Shown here: positions 7,291 to 15,852 of the stretch, piece after piece
Numbering within the stretch: the first letter of the stretch is position 1
Layout of the letters: the number at the start of each line of letters is the position of its first letter
NCBI GenBank assembly: GCA_031406795.1
Contig: JANOHV010000091.1
Coordinates: 1 to 28,091, forward strand
Length of the DNA: 28,091 nucleotides
Reading direction: 5' to 3'
Origin: DATDCY01 sp031406795 [NCBI: Candidatus Rokuibacteriota bacterium]
Lineage (GTDB): Bacteria > JAUVQV01
Translations under genes and position numbers: made by a program
Notes under the pieces: generated by a model
What the model saw: the letters and a program-made list of their open reading frames with translations, nothing else
Database searches by the model: none
What the model was told of the DNA's origin: nothing

Positions 7291-8250
7291 ATGAAGCTTG
7301 ACGCGCATCGTTCGGCAGCGGCGGGCTCGACTCTGCTCTCCTTGGTCACCGTTGTCACGCTGGTTGTCTATAGTGGGGAGTATTCCCGGGCGATGGCCGC
7401 CGACGTCTCCGGTTCGCCGGCACCTGATCGCGAGATAGCGATCGCCCTGCTTCCCGAACGTAATGTCTTCGAACAAAAGAAACGCTATCAACCTCTGGAG
7501 AGATACCTCACCGTCGCAATTGGGAGCCAGGTAACCTTCAAACTCCTCGACAGCTACCAAGCGATCTTCGCAGAAATCCTCGACCACCGCGTCGATGGGG
7601 CATTCTTCGGCAGCATGAACGGCGCTATTGCCCAGACTAAGGTCGGTGTCGAGATTCTGGCGCGACCGGTGGAACTTAGCGGAGTGTCAACCTATACCGG
7701 GTACATCTTCACCAGGATCAACAGCGGCATCACCAAGGACCCCGCGACCTGGAAGGGCAAAAGCGTGGCTTTCGTGAACAAGGTCACTACGGCAGGATAC
7801 CTTTACCCGCTGGCCTTGCTGCGTCTCGCGGGGTACGCCGGCGAGCCGGAGAAGTACTTCAAGAAGATCACCTTCTCCGGGAGCCACGATGCAGCGATCC
7901 TCGCGGTTTTCAACGGGGAAGCGGACCTCGGGGCCTGCAAGAACACCATCTACGACGAGTACATCAAACACCACCCCGAGGTTCAACGTAACATCGCGGT
8001 TCTCGCGGTATCCGCCGAGGTCCCCTCCAACGTGCTCGGCGTGCACCCCGACCTCGACCCAGAGGTGAAGCGACGCCTGCGAGAGGCGATGCTGGCCATG
8101 AATTCCAACGAAGCCGGGCAACGAGTGCTGCGCCAGTTTCAGGCCCAGCGTTTCGTAGCGACCACACTGAAGGACTACGACCCGGTCTTCACGATGGCCC
8201 GGCAGGCCGGAATCGACCTCGCGACGTGGCCGTTGCGGGACACCCCCTGA
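7291..8250 (+). CDS. PhnD-like phosphate/phosphonate-type solute-binding protein
   Basis: This 319-residue protein has an N-terminal signal or anchor segment (about residues 13-36, ending SRAMAA), so it is probably periplasmic. The mature part fits the PhnD/SsuA-like periplasmic binding fold: IAIALLPERNVFEQKKRYQPL near the start, YQAIFAEILDHRVDGAFFGS, then WKGKSVAFVNKVTTAGYLYP and FSGSHDAAILAVFNGEADLGA. No permease or ATPase gene is adjacent, which is common for family members that feed a sensor. The ATG lies 30 bp after the carbonic anhydrase stop without a clear ribosome-binding site, so cotranscription is likely but its translation may be weak. The ligand is unknown, most probably an oxyanion. 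Confidence 0.8.
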   Translation: MKLDAHRSAAAGSTLLSLVTVVTLVVYSGEYSRAMAADVSGSPAPDREIAIALLPERNVFEQKKRYQPLERYLTVAIGSQVTFKLLDSYQAIFAEILDHRVDGAFFGSMNGAIAQTKVGVEILARPVELSGVSTYTGYIFTRINSGITKDPATWKGKSVAFVNKVTTAGYLYPLALLRLAGYAGEPEKYFKKITFSGSHDAAILAVFNGEADLGACKNTIYDEYIKHHPEVQRNIAVLAVSAEVPSNVLGVHPDLDPEVKRRLREAMLAMNSNEAGQRVLRQFQAQRFVATTLKDYDPVFTMARQAGIDLATWPLRDTP

Positions 8251-8297
8251 TGGCCCAGACGAAAGGGACAACCGCCAACAAGTACCCCGCCGATTGT

Positions 8298-8352
8298 GTC
8301 AGTCGCCAAATCGGATTATTCGCGGCAATAATCCGATTGCTCTGCGACTGAC
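8298..8352. repeat. Nested perfect palindrome with 6-bp spacer, possible recombinase core site
   Basis: Inner arms AATCGGATTATT (8309-8320) and AATAATCCGATT (8327-8338) are perfect inverted repeats around CGCGGC. Outer arms GTCAGTCGC (8298-8306) and GCGACTGAC (8344-8352) are also perfect. No T-run follows, so it is not a classic terminator. Twelve-base arms around six bases fit the geometry of a tyrosine recombinase core site. It lies 46 bp after the PhnD-like gene, at the left edge of a gene-free scar. Confidence 0.7.
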
Positions 8353-8570
8353 GCCGGCTCGCAAGTCGTGGTGATGCCCCCGCGATTTGTGCTCCCGACC
8401 GTTCTGAGGAACGTGGTCATTTTTAGCCCCGTAATCGAAATGTCGTTACCGTACTCGGATGGCCGCATTGAAGACGGGATGGGGGGCGGGGTCAAAGCGG
8501 CAGCGGTTGTGGCCTCAGATGCGCACTAGAGCGGTCTGGCGAACTTCTATGTCCCGGGTACATGTGGTCG
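8353..8570. other. Gene-free stretch between palindrome and intron remnant
   Basis: No reading frame with recognisable protein character and no terminator is visible here. With its flanks it forms the 612-bp gap between convergent genes (8251-8862). It is probably debris of an integrated element. Confidence 0.4.
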
Positions 8571-8752
8571 GGCACTTTGAATGCCGTGGGTGAAGGTTGT
8601 CGGTAAGCCGTATGAGGGAAACCTCAGGTACGGTTTGAAGCGGCGGGGGCTGGAGACGGGCCAACGGCGATGGCTACACGGGCACGAAGCTGGAAACGGC
8701 GGACACAGCCAAGCCGAAGCCTACGGGGTACCGCGCCACCTCGACCCTACCA
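8571..8752 (+). mobile_element. Group II intron 3' remnant (domains V and VI)
   Basis: Bases 8605-8636 form a textbook domain V. An outer stem AAGCCGTA/TACGGTTT carries one G-U pair, with the AGC catalytic triad at 8606-8608. A two-base bulge and an inner stem TGAGG/CCTCA capped by a GAAA tetraloop complete it. Downstream, GGGGGCTGGAGACGGG and the terminal CTCGACCCTACC (ending about 8749) match the domain VI and 3' end style of bacterial RT-encoding group II introns. No reverse transcriptase frame is present upstream, so this is a dead 3' scar. The 99-residue open frame across it is not a gene. Confidence 0.8.
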
Positions 8753-8862
8753 AACTTTCCCCGGGCCTCTGTTCCCTACGCCCTCGCCAACTACGGCGGC
8801 CCTCCGCACTCCCGTCCGGCCCCCAGGGGCCTCCCTGTCAGTGTAGAGGCGCTCCGGCATCT

Positions 8863-9282
8863 CTAAGGCACTGGCGCTGAAGGAGTCCCACGTTGTTTCG
8901 TCAAGAGATAATATCCGATTGAGAGGGCGACAATGATGGCCCCTATTCCTATTAAGGTGAGGCTTGAAACCTCCTTGATGTCCAGAATGATGACCTTCCT
9001 GGCTATAGCAATCATGGCGACCGTGAACACCACTTCAACATGCACCGTCTTGTTGGAGAGATACATTTTCACGGTCTCCAGTAACTCTACCCCTATCAAC
9101 ACCAACAAGAACATGCCAAATATGTCCAACAACTCATTGATGTCGAGCAGAAACACAGGAGGAGTGATAATGTCTTTAATGATAATCCATCCCAATTCCA
9201 CCGTTGAAAGAATTACAACCGACACCATCATGACCAGGAGCGACAAGACCAGCAGTCTTTCAATCTTTTCAAGATATTTCAT
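8863..9282 (-). CDS. psiE: PsiE family (phosphate-starvation-inducible) membrane protein
   Basis: This 139-residue protein has four hydrophobic segments, at roughly residues 8-30, 50-70, 84-100 and 108-127. Family-like motifs are LLDIFGMFLLVLIGVELLETV and VVFTVAMIAIARKVIILD. PsiE family members are small inner-membrane proteins without a settled function; the E. coli gene is induced by phosphate starvation. ATG 9282 has AAGGAG upstream and overlaps the end of the preceding gene by 14 bp, so the two are translationally coupled. It is the last gene of a four-gene minus-strand operon. Confidence 0.85.
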   Translation of the reverse strand: MKYLEKIERLLVLSLLVMMVSVVILSTVELGWIIIKDIITPPVFLLDINELLDIFGMFLLVLIGVELLETVKMYLSNKTVHVEVVFTVAMIAIARKVIILDIKEVSSLTLIGIGAIIVALSIGYYLLTKQRGTPSAPVP

Positions 9283-9601
9283 CCTTGCTCCTTTGTGTCC
9301 GGACGCGAACTTTCAAAAAGATCATGGACCCTGAAGCTGCCACCCAAATGGCAGCGATGCCCAGCATTATGTGATAGATAGCTCCACCCTCGCCCGGTCC
9401 ATACTGGATATCCACCAAAATCATATCCCAGAGCCTCAACAAGGGGGAAAAGGTCTCTTTGATCGCCTCACCGGCGCGCCGGTGAATCCCCAACAACCAA
9501 TCAACGCTGAGGAAGATACCGCTGAGCACCTGAAGGATCAGCAACGGCGCTATGACAACACCTGCTATCCGGTGCAGTTTCCTGAGATCCGGTTCTTTCA
9601 T
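9269..9601 (-). CDS. Small PepSY-TM-like membrane protein
   Basis: This 110-residue protein has two or three membrane segments: VVIAPLLILQVLSGIFLSV near 14-33, and IYHIMLGIAAIWVAASGSMIF near 77-98. Histidines lie at the membrane edges (LHRIAG, GIH, IYH). The LHRxxG...SG pattern and the WxAASG second helix resemble PepSY-associated transmembrane proteins and other haem- or flavin-linked membrane subunits. It is much shorter than full PepSY-TM proteins. ATG 9601 is the chosen start; the frame extends to TTG 9613. It lies 40 bp after the universal stress gene and overlaps psiE. Confidence 0.6.
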   Translation of the reverse strand: MKEPDLRKLHRIAGVVIAPLLILQVLSGIFLSVDWLLGIHRRAGEAIKETFSPLLRLWDMILVDIQYGPGEGGAIYHIMLGIAAIWVAASGSMIFLKVRVRTQRSKDEIS

Positions 9602-9641
9602 AGGGCACTTCAAGAAAATCTATACAGAGATTAACACCCGT

Positions 9642-10478
9642 TTACTGACACAAAAACAATGGGCGGTCGGCATTTCTAATGATGTGCAATGCTGTCTCCC
9701 CGAGGGCCCGTTTCACCAGCAGATTGCGAGCGCTGTTGCCCAACACGATCATGTCCGCCTGCCAGTACGTCGCTATCGGCAACAAGAAGTCCTTGGGAGA
9801 CCCCGGATTCGACTCAATCTCAACAGAGAATCCATGAGCCCGGCAATACTCGGACGCATCAAACAAAAGCTGGCGGGCCTTGTCCTCCGAGCTATGGAAC
9901 GTCACGATTTTCAACTTCACGTCTGGCCACAAGCGCAACTGCACGAACCGCTTCATCGCCTTGGCCGACTCCATCGATCCGCTATAAGCGATCAGGACTT
10001 TCCGGATCGGTCGGAACACACTCGATACGGCGATGATCGGCCTCACGCCCGCGGCGATCAGCCGCGCCAGCGTATCTTTTGGCTCCTCAATCGCCATGTC
10101 GGCGATTGAAATATTATATTCGAAAATGCCGCGCAGCCCGAATATCATGAGGTCGTGGTAGCGGGCAAGGGTGATCATCAGCGCGAAAGAGACTTCTTTC
10201 TCCTCCCGCCTGACCCGGTGTTTGATCCCCTCGGCAGCGCAGGCGGACTCGAATGCACTGATTGCCTCCTCGAACCGGTCTTTGACCAGGGCGACCCGAT
10301 GCATGGCGTCAGGTATCGTTTTTCCCAGTGCAAGGCCGTCCTTTGTCAGGCGTTCCAGGTCAAGTACGGTCACTCCCGTAAGCTCGGCATCAAACCGCTT
10401 GGCAAGTTCTACGGCCCGCTTGATCGCAACTGTCGTGTACGGTGTGCCTCCTAAGCCGAGGAGTATCTTCTTGATCAT
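9642..10478 (-). CDS. Tandem universal stress protein (UspA family)
   Basis: This 278-residue protein carries two Usp domains. The first (about 1-145) starts IKKILLGLGGTPYTTVAIKRAVELA, and the second (about 150-278) starts IRKVLIAYSGSMESAKAMKRFV. The second ends with the late-strand region DMIVLGNSARNLLVKRALG. Its ATP-binding pattern G-x2-G-x9-G is imperfect because the second glycine is replaced, so nucleotide binding is uncertain. ATG 10478 is preceded by AGGAGGAC. It follows the P-type ATPase gene by 22 bp, which suggests the stress protein is made with, and may modulate, the pump. Confidence 0.9.
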   Translation of the reverse strand: MIKKILLGLGGTPYTTVAIKRAVELAKRFDAELTGVTVLDLERLTKDGLALGKTIPDAMHRVALVKDRFEEAISAFESACAAEGIKHRVRREEKEVSFALMITLARYHDLMIFGLRGIFEYNISIADMAIEEPKDTLARLIAAGVRPIIAVSSVFRPIRKVLIAYSGSMESAKAMKRFVQLRLWPDVKLKIVTFHSSEDKARQLLFDASEYCRAHGFSVEIESNPGSPKDFLLPIATYWQADMIVLGNSARNLLVKRALGETALHIIRNADRPLFLCQ

Positions 10479-10500
10479 TCTTCTGTCCTCCCTGATTTCT

Positions 10501-13221
10501 CTAGCTTGACGGGATTTGAACCGGACGCCGCTTCACGCCCCTCGCGCGAAGCCATTTCTCGATGCCGACCACGAATGAAGAGAGCACGGACACCACCAGT
10601 ATCCGGCCCCAGGCCTCGATGCTGATGGGCGCGCTGTGAAACATGATGTTCATCGTCGGCAGATACGTGAACATCATTTGCAGGATCACCATGATCGCAA
10701 CGCCGCCAAACAGCAAGGGGTTCGAGAAAAATCCCAAACGGAAAGCTGACTGCGTTAAAGAGCGACAGTTGAACAGGTAGAACAGTTCTACAAGAACAAA
10801 GACGTTCACCGCCACCGTACGAGCCTCCGCAACAGTGGCACCCGTCATCAACTCCCACTCGAAAAGGCCGAATGCCCCTGCAAGCAGCAGCATCCCGACA
10901 ATGAACAGCCGCCAACCAAGCACCCCGGTGAGTATGGGCGCCCTGGGGTCCCGCGGCGGCCGCGACATGATGCCGGGCTCTTTGGGCTCGAAAGCGAGCA
11001 TCAGCCCCAGCAGCACGGCGGTAGTCATGTTGATCCACAGGATCTGCACGGGGAGGATCGGCAGCGGGACCCCCGCGAATATCGCCGCCAAGATCACCAG
11101 CCCCTCGCCGAGGTTGGTGGGCAGCGTCCAGACAATGAACTTGGTGAGATTGTCGAAGATGCCTCGCCCTTCCTCTACGGCGGCCTCTATGGAGGCGAAG
11201 TTGTCATCCATCAACACCATGTCGGCGGCCTCTTTGGCCACGTCGGTTCCGGTGATGCCCATGGCCACGCCGATGTCTGCCCTCTTCAACGCCGGCGCAT
11301 CATTGACCCCGTCTCCGGTCATTGCCACGACGTTCCCCTTGGCCTGAAGTGCTTCAACCAGACGAAGTTTTTGCTCTGGCGTCACCCTGGCGAAAACGGA
11401 AGTCCGTTCGGCAACATCGATCAATTCCAGGTCGGAGATTCCCGTCAATGCTTTCCCGGTGACGACATCGGATGGGTTGTGCAGACCCACCTGTCGCGCA
11501 ATCGAGGAGGCCGTCAGGGCGTGGTCGCCGGTTATCATCTTGACGCGAATGCCCGCTGTGTGACACTTCTGAACTGCGAGGATCGCCTCCTGCCGGGGCG
11601 GGTCGATCATTCCCTGGAGACCGAGGAAGATCAATCCGGAAGCCAGATCAGGGTGATTCAGACCGGTTGTCCCTCGCTTGATTTCTCCTCGTGCAAAGGC
11701 GAGCACCCGCAGGCCCCTGGCTGCCATTTCTCCCACCGCGCCGTGTATCCGTTCGGCATCCAGTACGGCAGGCCGCCCTGCGCTATCAAGGGACAGAGCG
11801 CATCTCTCCAGGATGGTTTCCACCGAACCCTTGACGTACATGATGCCGGGGTTGTCGGCTCCTCCGGAATGCAGGGTCGCCATGTACTGGTGCTGCGATT
11901 CGAAAGGGATGGCATCGATGCGCGGCAATTCCTTCCCCAGGATGCCCAAGTCTAGCCCCGCCTTGACCGCGGAGACCAGCAACGCTCCTTCGGTGGGATC
12001 ACCCTGTACCGCCCAGCGGCCCTCCACCTGCACGAGCAAGCTGTCGTTGCACAACAAGCCTGCTTTCAGGCACTCCATCAGTGCCGGTGACCCGGGGGTG
12101 TCCACCGCAACCCCTTGCCTGAGTATTCCGCCTGTTGGCGCGTAGCCTGCACCGGAGACTTCAAAGCGCTCGCCGCCGGCCACAATCTCCTGCACGGTCA
12201 TCTGGTTCTCGGTCAGTGTGCCGGTCTTGTCGGAGCAGATGACCGTCGTGCTGCCGAGGGTCTCCACTGCCGTGAGCTTGCGGATTACAGCGCGTCTCCG
12301 CGCCATCCGCGAAACGCCGATGGCCAGAGTGATAGTCATGGCCGCCGGCAGCCCCTCGGGGATGGCCCCAACTGCCAGGGCCACGGCCGCCATGAACATG
12401 TCGAAGACGGATTGCCCACGCATCAGGCCTGCGACAAAGGTGACCGCTGCGAGAGCCAGAATCGCATAGAGCAAGATATGGCTAAAGCGGGCGATCTTTC
12501 GGGTCAGCGGGGTCGCCAATGCCTCTGTTGACGAGATGAGTTCGGAAATGCGGCCCACTTCTGTCTGGTCGCCAATGGCGACGACAATGCCGACCCCCTG
12601 ACCGTAGGTAACCAGCGCCGATGCGTACGCCATGTTTCGCCGGTCGGCCAATCCCGTGTCGTGATCGAGGACATCCGGTTTCTTGCCCACGGGGACAGAC
12701 TCCCCGGTCAGAGCGGACTCATCAACCTGAAGGTCCCGTGCTTGAAACAGGCGCATATCCGCGGGCACTTTGTCGCCGGACTGCAGAAAGATGATGTCGC
12801 CCGGGACCACTTTCGTCGAGGAGATGCGTCGTTTCTCGCGTGCGCGCAGTATCGTTGCCTCAGTGGTCATCGTCCTGGCCAAAGCTTCTATGGCTTTGAC
12901 CGCTTTCGCCTCCTGCACAAATCCTATGAACGCATTGACCAGCACAACCCCGAAAATAACCCCGGAATCGACCCATTCCTGAAGCAAGGCCGTAACGGTG
13001 CCGGCCGCCAGCAGAATGTAGATCAGGGGCTGATGGAATTGGAGCAACAATCGCAGCAAAGGCCCTCTTCCCTTTTTCCCGGTGATCGCATTGGGCCCGA
13101 AGTGTTTCTGACGAGTCTCGACCTCGAACAGGTCGAGCCCTTTCTCCTTGTCACCGTCCAGGAGGCCGATTACCTCATCCGCCGGCAGGTGATGCCAGTG
13201 TTTGCCGATCAAGGAGTTCAC
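10501..13221 (-). CDS. P2-type cation-transporting ATPase
   Basis: At 906 residues it has the full P-type architecture. An N-terminal cation_ATPase_N region is followed by TGES (172-175, dephosphorylation), PEGLP in M4 (288-292), DKTGT with phosphorylated Asp331 and TGDGVND (635-641). Six C-terminal membrane helices complete it. Compared with SERCA, the ion-site residues Glu309, Asn768, Glu771, Asn796 and Thr799 are kept (Glu289, Asn703, Glu706, Asn731, Thr734). The key Asp800 is Ala735 in WINMTTAVLLGL. This fits a bacterial P2 subgroup whose ion is not securely Ca2+. The start is GTG 13221 after a GGGGGCGAG site, with an in-frame stop just upstream. It heads the four-gene minus-strand operon. 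Confidence 0.95.
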   Translation of the reverse strand: MNSLIGKHWHHLPADEVIGLLDGDKEKGLDLFEVETRQKHFGPNAITGKKGRGPLLRLLLQFHQPLIYILLAAGTVTALLQEWVDSGVIFGVVLVNAFIGFVQEAKAVKAIEALARTMTTEATILRAREKRRISSTKVVPGDIIFLQSGDKVPADMRLFQARDLQVDESALTGESVPVGKKPDVLDHDTGLADRRNMAYASALVTYGQGVGIVVAIGDQTEVGRISELISSTEALATPLTRKIARFSHILLYAILALAAVTFVAGLMRGQSVFDMFMAAVALAVGAIPEGLPAAMTITLAIGVSRMARRRAVIRKLTAVETLGSTTVICSDKTGTLTENQMTVQEIVAGGERFEVSGAGYAPTGGILRQGVAVDTPGSPALMECLKAGLLCNDSLLVQVEGRWAVQGDPTEGALLVSAVKAGLDLGILGKELPRIDAIPFESQHQYMATLHSGGADNPGIMYVKGSVETILERCALSLDSAGRPAVLDAERIHGAVGEMAARGLRVLAFARGEIKRGTTGLNHPDLASGLIFLGLQGMIDPPRQEAILAVQKCHTAGIRVKMITGDHALTASSIARQVGLHNPSDVVTGKALTGISDLELIDVAERTSVFARVTPEQKLRLVEALQAKGNVVAMTGDGVNDAPALKRADIGVAMGITGTDVAKEAADMVLMDDNFASIEAAVEEGRGIFDNLTKFIVWTLPTNLGEGLVILAAIFAGVPLPILPVQILWINMTTAVLLGLMLAFEPKEPGIMSRPPRDPRAPILTGVLGWRLFIVGMLLLAGAFGLFEWELMTGATVAEARTVAVNVFVLVELFYLFNCRSLTQSAFRLGFFSNPLLFGGVAIMVILQMMFTYLPTMNIMFHSAPISIEAWGRILVVSVLSSFVVGIEKWLRARGVKRRPVQIPSS

Positions 13222-13603
13222 GATCTCGCCCCCGCAACCATTTCAGCCGTTTTCATTCCGCCCCCAAAGGACCCATGGGCCCTGCGGCACTTCTCCTACC
13301 CTATATCTGCAATGCCCCGGTGTCTGCACAAGTCGAGATTTCCTCAAGTTCATCACTTCCGCGGGAAGTTGCCGGAGTAGCGATTAGTTTCACAATAATC
13401 AAATTTATGAAAGAGTACACTCAAAATCCATGGTGAGGGATCATGAGTGCGGATGTCTTGGCGGCTTTGGGCTTGCCCAACTGGCTCCGGAGAAGCCCCT
13501 TCAGAGAGTCGGGTATCGGAGGTGCGAAATGAGTGCAAGGGATATCTTCTTTGAAAAAGAATAGAAATTTTAATCACGTTGTGCGACTCGTAGAGCTTTC
13601 TTC
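13222..13603. other. Upstream region of the ATPase operon, no gene seen
   Basis: Between the ATPase start and the sensor remnant there is no frame with convincing coding character on either strand. The promoter of the ATPase operon must lie here, reading leftwards, and the DNA from 13380 to 13440 is clearly AT-richer than its surroundings. No box pair stands out enough to name. Confidence 0.3.
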
Positions 13604-13819
13604 GTGATGATGGTCAACTTGCTCGCACGGCAGTCCCGGTTGGTTATCACCGCGTTGGCAGTGGCGCTCTGCGTCATGGTGGGGGTGCTCGACGGATTGA
13701 GCGGTCCCGACTACTCGCTTGCACCTTTCTACCTTGTTCCTGTTGTACTGGCCTCGTCGGGAACTTCATCCGGCTGCAGGAGTCAAAAAGAGCAGGCGGA
13801 GGCTTATGCGCCACCGTGA
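13604..13819 (+). pseudogene. Truncated N-terminus of a membrane sensor protein
   Basis: The first roughly 50 codons encode two membrane segments: LVITALAVALCVMVGVLDGL and PDYSLAPFYLVPVVLAS. This pair, with the D-x-x-SGPDYS-x-x-PFYLVPV pattern, is typical of the N-terminal sensor of diguanylate cyclases and histidine kinases. The frame then loses all similarity (SSGTSSGCRSQKEQ) and stops. No kinase or GGDEF domain follows before the glycogen phosphorylase gene at 14014. Read as a relic whose 3' part was deleted. Confidence 0.5.
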
Positions 13820-14013
13820 ATCTGGTGATGAGCGAGCGGCGGGCATGTGAAAGGACCATAATGAACTACCACATCCATGTTTGGACGTGGATGGCCTTGT
13901 TGTCGAGTATTAGCCCTTCCATTCATGCCCCCAGAATCGGCATTTACAGAATTGGCGCACCCGGCGGGGAACGCCAAACAAAACGGGTCACGGCAGGTTA
14001 TTGCAACGTAATC

Positions 14014-15705
14014 TCAGAAATAGGCTTTCAGCACGTACTCGTGCATCATTCTCTGGGTATTGAAGAATGAGCCGTTCAGGGCGATGGAGAAGCGCATCAC
14101 GTCGACGAAGCGGTCCCGGTCACGATAAAACAGGGGAAGAATGACGTTCTCCAGTTTGTCATAGAGAGCTGCGGCGTCTTTCGGCCGGTCGCCCTCTGCG
14201 CCTGCCCGCGCACCGTTCCCGCCGATGGACCAGCCGGTCAGCCCTTCGATATGCCCCTCGATCCACCAGCCGTCGAGAACGCTCAGGCTCGGGACGCCGT
14301 TCACCGCCGCCTTCATCCCGCTCGTTCCCGACGCTTCCTGGGGCGGCTCAGGAGTGTTCAGCCACAGGTCGACCCCTGCGGTCACCAGCTTCCCGAGATC
14401 CATGTCGTAATTCTCGAGATAGGCGATCTTGATTTCCCGCGCAAGGGCTTCCTTTGCCTGGAAGATCCGCTTGATGAGCTCTTTGCCGCCCTGGTCCCGC
14501 GGATGGGCCTTGCCCGCATAGACGACCTGAAGGCCGCCCTGTTCCGCTGCGATCCGCCTCAGCCTCTCGATGTCCTGGAAAAGCAGGTCTGCCCGCTTGT
14601 AGGTCGAGGCGCGCCGCGCAAAACCGACGGTCAAAACCTCCGGTTCCATTCCGATGCCGGTCGCGGCGTTCACCTGGTCGATCAATTGCCGCTTAGCCCG
14701 TGCATGGGCCTGCCAGAGCTCCTGTTTGGGAATGCCCAGGGCATACCGGAGGCTGAAACTGTCCTCCCGCCACCCCGGGATGAAGCGGTCGAACAGCTCC
14801 TGAAAGGGGTCCGAAGCCCAGGTGGCCGGGTGAATGCCGTTGGTGATGGCGTCGATGGTGTATCCCGCGAACATGAGACGCGACACTTCGCCGTGCTTTT
14901 TGGCGACGCCGTTGATGTAGCGGCTCAGGTTGAGGGCGAGATAGGTCATGTTCAGAACGGTCCCGTCCGCGGAAACTTCCTTGAGACTGAAAAAGTCTTC
15001 GCGGGGGCCGACAACCCTGCGTGCCAGGTCCAGGGGGAACTGATCGTGTCCGGCGGGGACAGGGGTATGGGTTGTGAATACGCACTTTTCCCTGACCGGT
15101 TCGACATCGTCCGCAGTGATCGTCGCCCTGCCGGCCTTCTTCGCCTCCTCGTCCAGGAGCTCCAGGGTCAGGAGGCTTGCGTGCCCTTCATTCATATGGA
15201 AGCGCCCGATGTTGTTGTAGCCGAGTTCACGGAGCATCCTGACGCCGCCGATCCCGAGAATCACTTCCTGACACAGACGGTAGTGCGCGTCCCCTCCGTA
15301 AAGAGCGTGGGTCAGCGACCTGGCCCAATCGGCATTTTCCGCAAGATCGGCATCCAGAAAATAGACGGGAACGGTAAACCCACCGGCGCCCTTTACCTCG
15401 TATTTCCAGGAACGAAGCTGTACCGTCTGTCCCTCTATGGTGACGGATATTCGCTGCGGCATCTCGGTGAGAAAATCCCCGGGGACCCATTCCACGGGCT
15501 CCTCTTGCTGCCATCCGTCCGCCTCGAGTCGTTGACGAAAGTACCCTTTCCGGTAAAGGAGGGTGACGGCAACCAGCGGCACCCTCAAGTCCGCCGCAGC
15601 GCGGATCGTATCCCCTGCAAGGACGCCGAGTCCGCCGCTGTAGGTCGGCATCCGGGCCTCAAGACCAATCTCCATTGAGAAATATGCGACTCTTTGTTCG
15701 GCCAT
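14014..15705 (-). CDS. glgP: Glycogen/alpha-glucan phosphorylase (short type)
   Basis: The enzyme releases glucose-1-phosphate from alpha-1,4-glucans using phosphate and PLP. Starting at ATG 15705, after AGGAG, the protein has 563 residues. This is the compact phosphorylase form (alpha-glucan phosphorylase, TIGR02094-like) and not the roughly 800-residue classical one. Clear motifs are [20 protein letters not shown] at the N-terminus, [20 protein letters not shown], and the PLP site [14 protein letters not shown] with Lys465. The frame continues 29 codons upstream, but those residues lack family character and the good ribosome-binding site favours 15705. It stands alone, so it is probably its own transcript. 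Confidence 0.94.
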   Translation of the reverse strand: MAEQRVAYFSMEIGLEARMPTYSGGLGVLAGDTIRAAADLRVPLVAVTLLYRKGYFRQRLEADGWQQEEPVEWVPGDFLTEMPQRISVTIEGQTVQLRSWKYEVKGAGGFTVPVYFLDADLAENADWARSLTHALYGGDAHYRLCQEVILGIGGVRMLRELGYNNIGRFHMNEGHASLLTLELLDEEAKKAGRATITADDVEPVREKCVFTTHTPVPAGHDQFPLDLARRVVGPREDFFSLKEVSADGTVLNMTYLALNLSRYINGVAKKHGEVSRLMFAGYTIDAITNGIHPATWASDPFQELFDRFIPGWREDSFSLRYALGIPKQELWQAHARAKRQLIDQVNAATGIGMEPEVLTVGFARRASTYKRADLLFQDIERLRRIAAEQGGLQVVYAGKAHPRDQGGKELIKRIFQAKEALAREIKIAYLENYDMDLGKLVTAGVDLWLNTPEPPQEASGTSGMKAAVNGVPSLSVLDGWWIEGHIEGLTGWSIGGNGARAGAEGDRPKDAAALYDKLENVILPLFYRDRDRFVDVMRFSIALNGSFFNTQRMMHEYVLKAYF

Positions 15706-15852
15706 TGGCTTTCTCCTCGTCTGAAATTGATGTCCTCGGCAGCAACCCCGCTCGTCCTCGGCGGCAAAACATTTTTTTTCGCGCACGACCACTATTCTAA
15801 ATCACTTCTTCGGGAGAAGCCCCCCCGCGCGGCGGCGATGTGCCGGGCACTC

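Noticed and set aside
4981-7587. 868-residue minus-strand frame across PEPC, PurE and carbonic anhydrase
   Set aside because: It crosses three well-supported genes on the other strand and has no domain; the open frame comes from GC-biased third positions.
8581-8880. 99-residue frame in the scar
   Set aside because: It overlaps the structured domain V and VI of the intron remnant and has no protein character.
14251-15678. 475-residue plus-strand frame over the phosphorylase gene
   Set aside because: It is a shadow of glgP with no recognisable motif.
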